From positions 38,619,501-38,683,500 of the forward strand of contig CM059587.1 in NCBI GenBank assembly GCA_030407085.1: a stretch of 64,000 bases of DNA, in the 5' to 3' direction. The DNA comes from Trichopria drosophilae. Lineage: Eukaryota; Arthropoda; Insecta; Hymenoptera; Diapriidae. Positions 60,701-64,000 of the stretch are shown piece by piece. The notes under the pieces are model-generated. The model saw nothing but the letters and a program-made list of their open reading frames with translations, had not been told where the DNA came from and did not search any database. The number at the start of each line of letters is the position of its first letter. The stretch's first letter is position 1. The translations under genes and the position numbers were made by a program.

Positions 60701-60860
60701 TTAACCCTTAGTTCCGACTGCTATTTTAAGGCCTTTTCCTCCCACTACCTGGGTCAAATATGTCCTGACGTTTGAAAATGATTACCGTTATGCAATTTAT
60801 AAAGCACAATTTCGAATTTTCTCTGGGTCGAAAACGACCCATGCGTCGGGATTAATGGTT
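60701..60860. mobile_element. ~160-bp piggyBac-like MITE
   Basis: Begins with TTAA followed by CCCTTAGTTCCGACTG. The other end, read on the minus strand, is AACCATTAATCCCGACGC. The shared C-C-C/A-T-T-A and CCGAC layout, the TTAA start (TTGA on the right side, one change) and subterminal 'gggtcaaatatgtcc' / 'gggtcgaaaacgaccca' are typical of piggyBac-derived MITEs in insects. No coding capacity. Confidence 0.5.
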
Positions 60861-60869
60861 GACAGCATT

Positions 60870-62940
60870 GATTTGATGTTGCTGAATAACACTGACCACC
60901 AGTAATAAGTATTTTTCCGAGATTATTTCTGACTTATTTCCGATTATAAATTAGTTTAATTATTTCTAGTCATATATTTGTATTCGTTTTATAAGATAAA
61001 ATAGGAACTTGGGATTTTCAGAATTTATGGGCCAAGGAATTTCCTCCAGTAGCTTTATAATAATATTTTCAGTACAATCGATTATTAACGTTCTTCGAGA
61101 AATGTGATTATATTTCGACCTGGTACTAAATTGGGCGAGAATATAAGAATACGCACGATTGAAATCTGTAGAAAGAGGAGGGCCAGTCGCAAGCCGAAAT
61201 ATTATGTATACGGAATAAATGGAATACAGAAGAGCCTTCGAGTGTCCTTTGGAACCTATAGGGCGAGCTAACGCTCCTGCATCGAACATATTGCTCCTCG
61301 TACGCGCTTACAGGAAGAGGCTACGACTATGTATTCTCTCTCATAGATGCACGAAACCGTAATACTACGGTAATATAGTCGTAGACTACGAGATAGTAGT
61401 AACAGTGTGCACTTATACGTGAAGTGCAGGCCGCAACGAGCTTGGCGTTGTATGTTGGACCGTTTGCAAAGTTTTCGGACACGTCCCGAGTCGCAGCTCA
61501 CCGGAAGGCGTTTCGCGAATAAATCCTCCAGAGGCTTCCGGAAAACTTCCTTGCGCGATTCGCGCACACCAACTTCAAGCGGCAAAGTATAAGCAGTCGA
61601 GTACACTCCAACATTCAGCGATTCATGTCGAGTATATAGAAGGACCATCTACGAAGAGAGTCCGTAGTAGTTTCTTACGTATCATATGGCAATTTAGTGG
61701 AACTTACTGCTTTTAACAACTTCTCTACTTTTAATTTTTAATTCTTTTGACCTATCTTTTATTCTCTAATAAGCATGATAGCTGGTATTACGACGATTAG
61801 CTCTCAGTAGTTGAAAAATATTATAATTTCCGAACTATACTTGGGAACTGGAACATCAATCTTTAAATATCCTTTCTGGGTATATTTCGAACAATTATTT
61901 TCGAAATTAGAAAAATATTTAAATCTTTAATAGACTATTCTTAAAAACGGATTTGTCTTAAGCAATCCTCCAAGTAGGGAAGGACATTTCCGACAGACGA
62001 ACCGCAAAGCCGCAAAATCGCGTTAGATACACGTGCTATGACTTCCTGCACCTAGTGTATTCGCCGATATTCCTCTATGTTCGCCAGTCGCAATGATGCT
62101 TTCTCCACTGAATGTCGAAGTTTGCACGACTCTGGGGATAACGGCAAACGAACTTCCTGGGGGGACTGTACAGCGCGAAGTAACGGCTTGTGCTAAGTAT
62201 CTCGGCATACACATCTTTCCCTCCGGACCTCCCAGCCACCTTTTCCCTTCGCCCCTCGTACAAACCAGCAGCCAAACCCCCGACCAAATCGCGCCGGGAG
62301 GCCGAATGTATTTCTCGGAGGGCTTAATGTTGGTGAAAGTAGAGGTACGATACAATGGGGCACATCCCCCCAGCCCTCGTTCTACTTCTCCCTTACTTTT
62401 CGCGAGAGGCGTATGCCGTTGTCTGCGCAACCCTGTGTTAGCATATATGTGTTCGATCGTGTGCAATGTTACGCAACACCGAGTGTACGCAGGCGTATTT
62501 GTGTGCGAGCGATACCGCCGCAGGGCAACCAGGGCTACTGTATGGGCAAAGAGGTCGAGATGGGAAGAGGGATGGTGTAGAACTCGTTATCAAATACTGC
62601 CTAACTCCCGTGACTATCTTCGGTCCTTGTCATCCATTGCCTCTATATTGGTCGCAGAATATTCCAGTATCTAAAATATGCCACCCGTGGTACCCAAACA
62701 CTTTTGTATAATACCCATGGATGATAATATTTATGTTGCCGTTATAATACTGTGATGTACCCTAGATGAAATATGGGAATTTTAATGCGATCCCATCAAT
62801 CCTAAATTTTTCCGGCCGATTTTATCCGAAATCTATCTTGGATACTTAAAATATGTGAAGTGCCAATAGTATAACAAACCAAGATTGACTATCAGTCACA
62901 TTCGATAAGTTTCAGAATAGTTCCTATCGGAGAGTCAAAG
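60870..62940. other. Region with two CpG-richer blocks
   Basis: 61130-61660 and 61970-62700 are CpG-richer, separated by AT-rich DNA. Minus frames 60966-61289 and 61268-61648 show no motif. Apart from the low-confidence ORF at 62093-62674 nothing is assigned. Confidence 0.35.
62093..62674 (+). CDS. Longest open frame in the window, unrecognised
   Basis: A 193-codon frame begins MMLSPLNVEVCTTLGITANE, passes through a Pro/Ser-rich section (FPSGPPSHLFPSPL) and ends in an Arg-rich part. A 147-codon frame on the opposite strand (62023-62466) covers most of it, which suggests that CpG-rich composition rather than selection keeps both open. No domain, signal peptide or membrane segment is convincing. 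A host exon on either strand remains possible. Confidence 0.15.
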   Translation: MMLSPLNVEVCTTLGITANELPGGTVQREVTACAKYLGIHIFPSGPPSHLFPSPLVQTSSQTPDQIAPGGRMYFSEGLMLVKVEVRYNGAHPPSPRSTSPLLFARGVCRCLRNPVLAYMCSIVCNVTQHRVYAGVFVCERYRRRATRATVWAKRSRWEEGWCRTRYQILPNSRDYLRSLSSIASILVAEYSSI

Positions 62941-62950
62941 TTCAAAAGAT

Positions 62951-63082
62951 AGTATATTACTCAACGAGGGAGGTAAAATAAAGAATGTCTCAGACTGCGT
63001 GTAATTTTTACCCGAGGTGAAGCCGAGGGTGAAAAACATGTAGTCTGAGGCATTCTTTTTTACTTCCCGAGGGAAGTATACG
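62951..63082. repeat. 132-bp palindromic element
   Basis: 'gaggtaaaataaagaatgtc' then 'tcagactgcgtgtaattttt acc' pairs with the complement of 'gtgaaaaacatgtagtctga' then 'ggcattcttttttacttccc'. The loop holds 'cgaggtgaagccgaggg'. Arms are ~50 bp at ~80% by eye. It looks like a small MITE. Confidence 0.65.
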
Positions 63083-63464
63083 ATTTTTCTTCATGACAGG
63101 GAGGAAAGTTGCTGCTTTCGTCCCAGTATGATGAAAACCCATTTTTGTTGAATTTTAATTGATAGAATTTTATCAGATATAATTGTTGGTACCCTATAAA
63201 CCTTCGCCGGAAAATTTCTGAAGCATCTCTGCCAATATTTTCATCTTCCTCAGTCTTTTCTAATTGCTTGCGATTATTACGAACTCTTAAATTATAAGCC
63301 ATCTTTAAAACTATAAGTAATATATGTCTCATAATATTATTGACAATCAATAATAGATATACAATACGCATTATTTACCGTGTTATTTCGACTATTTATA
63401 CTACACGAATCATGAAATAAAAGCTTTTTTATTTTCTTCAAACTTTTCTTATACACTGTAATCA

Positions 63465-63675
63465 CACTGGGGTCCGCTGGACCCCGCCACGAAATCGACT
63501 AACTTCTGTAACGTAACATGAGTATACTAACATTTGTCAGACGACGGCATTATCAGACATTTATTGGTTATAGTACTTTAAATTACCGATAGGTGTTCCA
63601 ATATTTCCAAATTAAAACTAATAAAGCGAATTATTTACCTTTAAATTCATCGTGGGGTCTGCTGGACCCCCAGTG
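63465..63675. mobile_element. 211-bp element with GGGGTCC-GGACCCC termini
   Basis: The left end CACTGGGGTCCGCTGGACCC and the right end, read on the minus strand, CACTGGGGGTCCAGCAGACC both continue C-C-C-ACGA. Each terminus is itself a near-palindrome. The interior is AT-rich and non-coding. GGGTCC-type subterminal palindromes occur in some piggyBac-derived MITEs, but no TTAA flanks it, so the family stays open. Confidence 0.65.
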
Positions 63676-63679
63676 ACCA

Positions 63680-64000
63680 GTGAAGATTAAATAAGATTAG
63701 GTCTCGTACAAAGCTGACCAGATTGTGATTGAGAACTAACCCGCACAATATTGCCCAAAGCATATTTTACCCCACTACTTGCTAACTTATTACTCTCATT
63801 CTCTATTTCCCTTACCCCCTCTCTCATGTACACTTGAGTCCTGGTATATTTGCCCGCTCGGTTCCTCGCCTTCCACTCCCGTCTCTTTATATTTGTCAAA
63901 ATAAGGGGAGCCTTCTCCCACTCTTCTCAGTCGCGTTACGTTCGTGACGTCACATGAGGCCCTACCTGAGGCCCCAGTGCGTAAGGTGGGGGGAAAAGAG
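63680..64000. other. Non-coding end of window
   Basis: Composition rises in GC toward the right edge ('gcgttacgttcgtgacgtca'). The minus frame 63687-63899 is basic and unrecognised. A feature could continue past the window. Confidence 0.35.

Noticed and set aside
61268..61648. 126-codon minus-strand frame
   Set aside because: The plus strand is also open over part of it, there is no motif, and it lies in a CpG-richer block where stops are rare.
1..64000. Known insect microRNAs (let-7, miR-1, bantam, miR-9, miR-124, miR-184, miR-8 and similar)
   Set aside because: I looked for their mature sequences by eye and found none. A folding-based scan was not possible.
1..64000. Functional tRNA, rRNA or snRNA genes
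   Set aside because: Only isolated A-box or B-box matches were found, without closing stems. No rRNA or U-snRNA cores seen.

Overview
This is AT-rich eukaryotic nuclear DNA, most likely from an arthropod. Hymenoptera is my guess, but nothing here proves it. No reading frame exceeds about 193 codons. There are no operons, ribosome binding sites or rRNA, and no complete tRNA. The sequence is dominated by fold-back and short palindromic transposable elements, degenerate minisatellites and a few decayed retrotransposon pieces. It is best read as an intergenic or long-intron region. I cannot identify a single intact host gene. Bacterial-style features (CRISPR, promoters with -10/-35 boxes, riboswitches) do not apply.

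Layout. 0-3 kb: a ~121-bp tandem repeat with an inverted copy, then AT-rich DNA. 3-11 kb: CpG-richer islands, weak ORFs and a 344-bp terminal-inverted-repeat element. 11.1-12.4 kb: a 1.33-kb fold-back element with ~380-bp arms around four near-identical 48-bp tandem units. 12.8-13.9 kb: a dispersed decayed repeat and a weak exon candidate. 17.5-19.5 kb: a 'tactgga' minisatellite and three palindromic MITEs of one family. 21.3-24.5 kb: a second locus of the 121-bp family and a decayed non-LTR retrotransposon C-terminus. 26-39 kb: three elements that share CCCGAGTAGAAATT-type ends (two are exactly 87 bp), a 545-bp fold-back element and tRNA-like fragments. 40-41.6 kb: a decayed jockey-like reverse transcriptase on the minus strand and a GC-rich minus-strand exon candidate. 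46-48 kb: two elements with ACCCAA-type ends and a perfect 20-bp hairpin. 51-55 kb: a repeat pair, then a CpG-richer block. 59-64 kb: a 47-bp unit shared with 24.2 kb, a piggyBac-like MITE, CpG-richer blocks and two more inverted-repeat elements.

The genes do not form a pathway. What links features across the window is membership of transposon families: the 121-bp repeat (0.6 and 21.3 kb), the 47-bp unit (24.2 and 59.3 kb), the CCCGAG family (26.1, 31.5, 38.8 kb), the palindromic MITE trio (18-19.5 kb), the dispersed repeat (12.8, 22.9, 31.2 kb) and jockey-like fragments (24.3 and 40.5 kb). I saw no clear undescribed functional system. The nearest candidates are the 48-bp-array fold-back element and the CCCGAG mini-element family. 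All identities and lengths were judged by eye.
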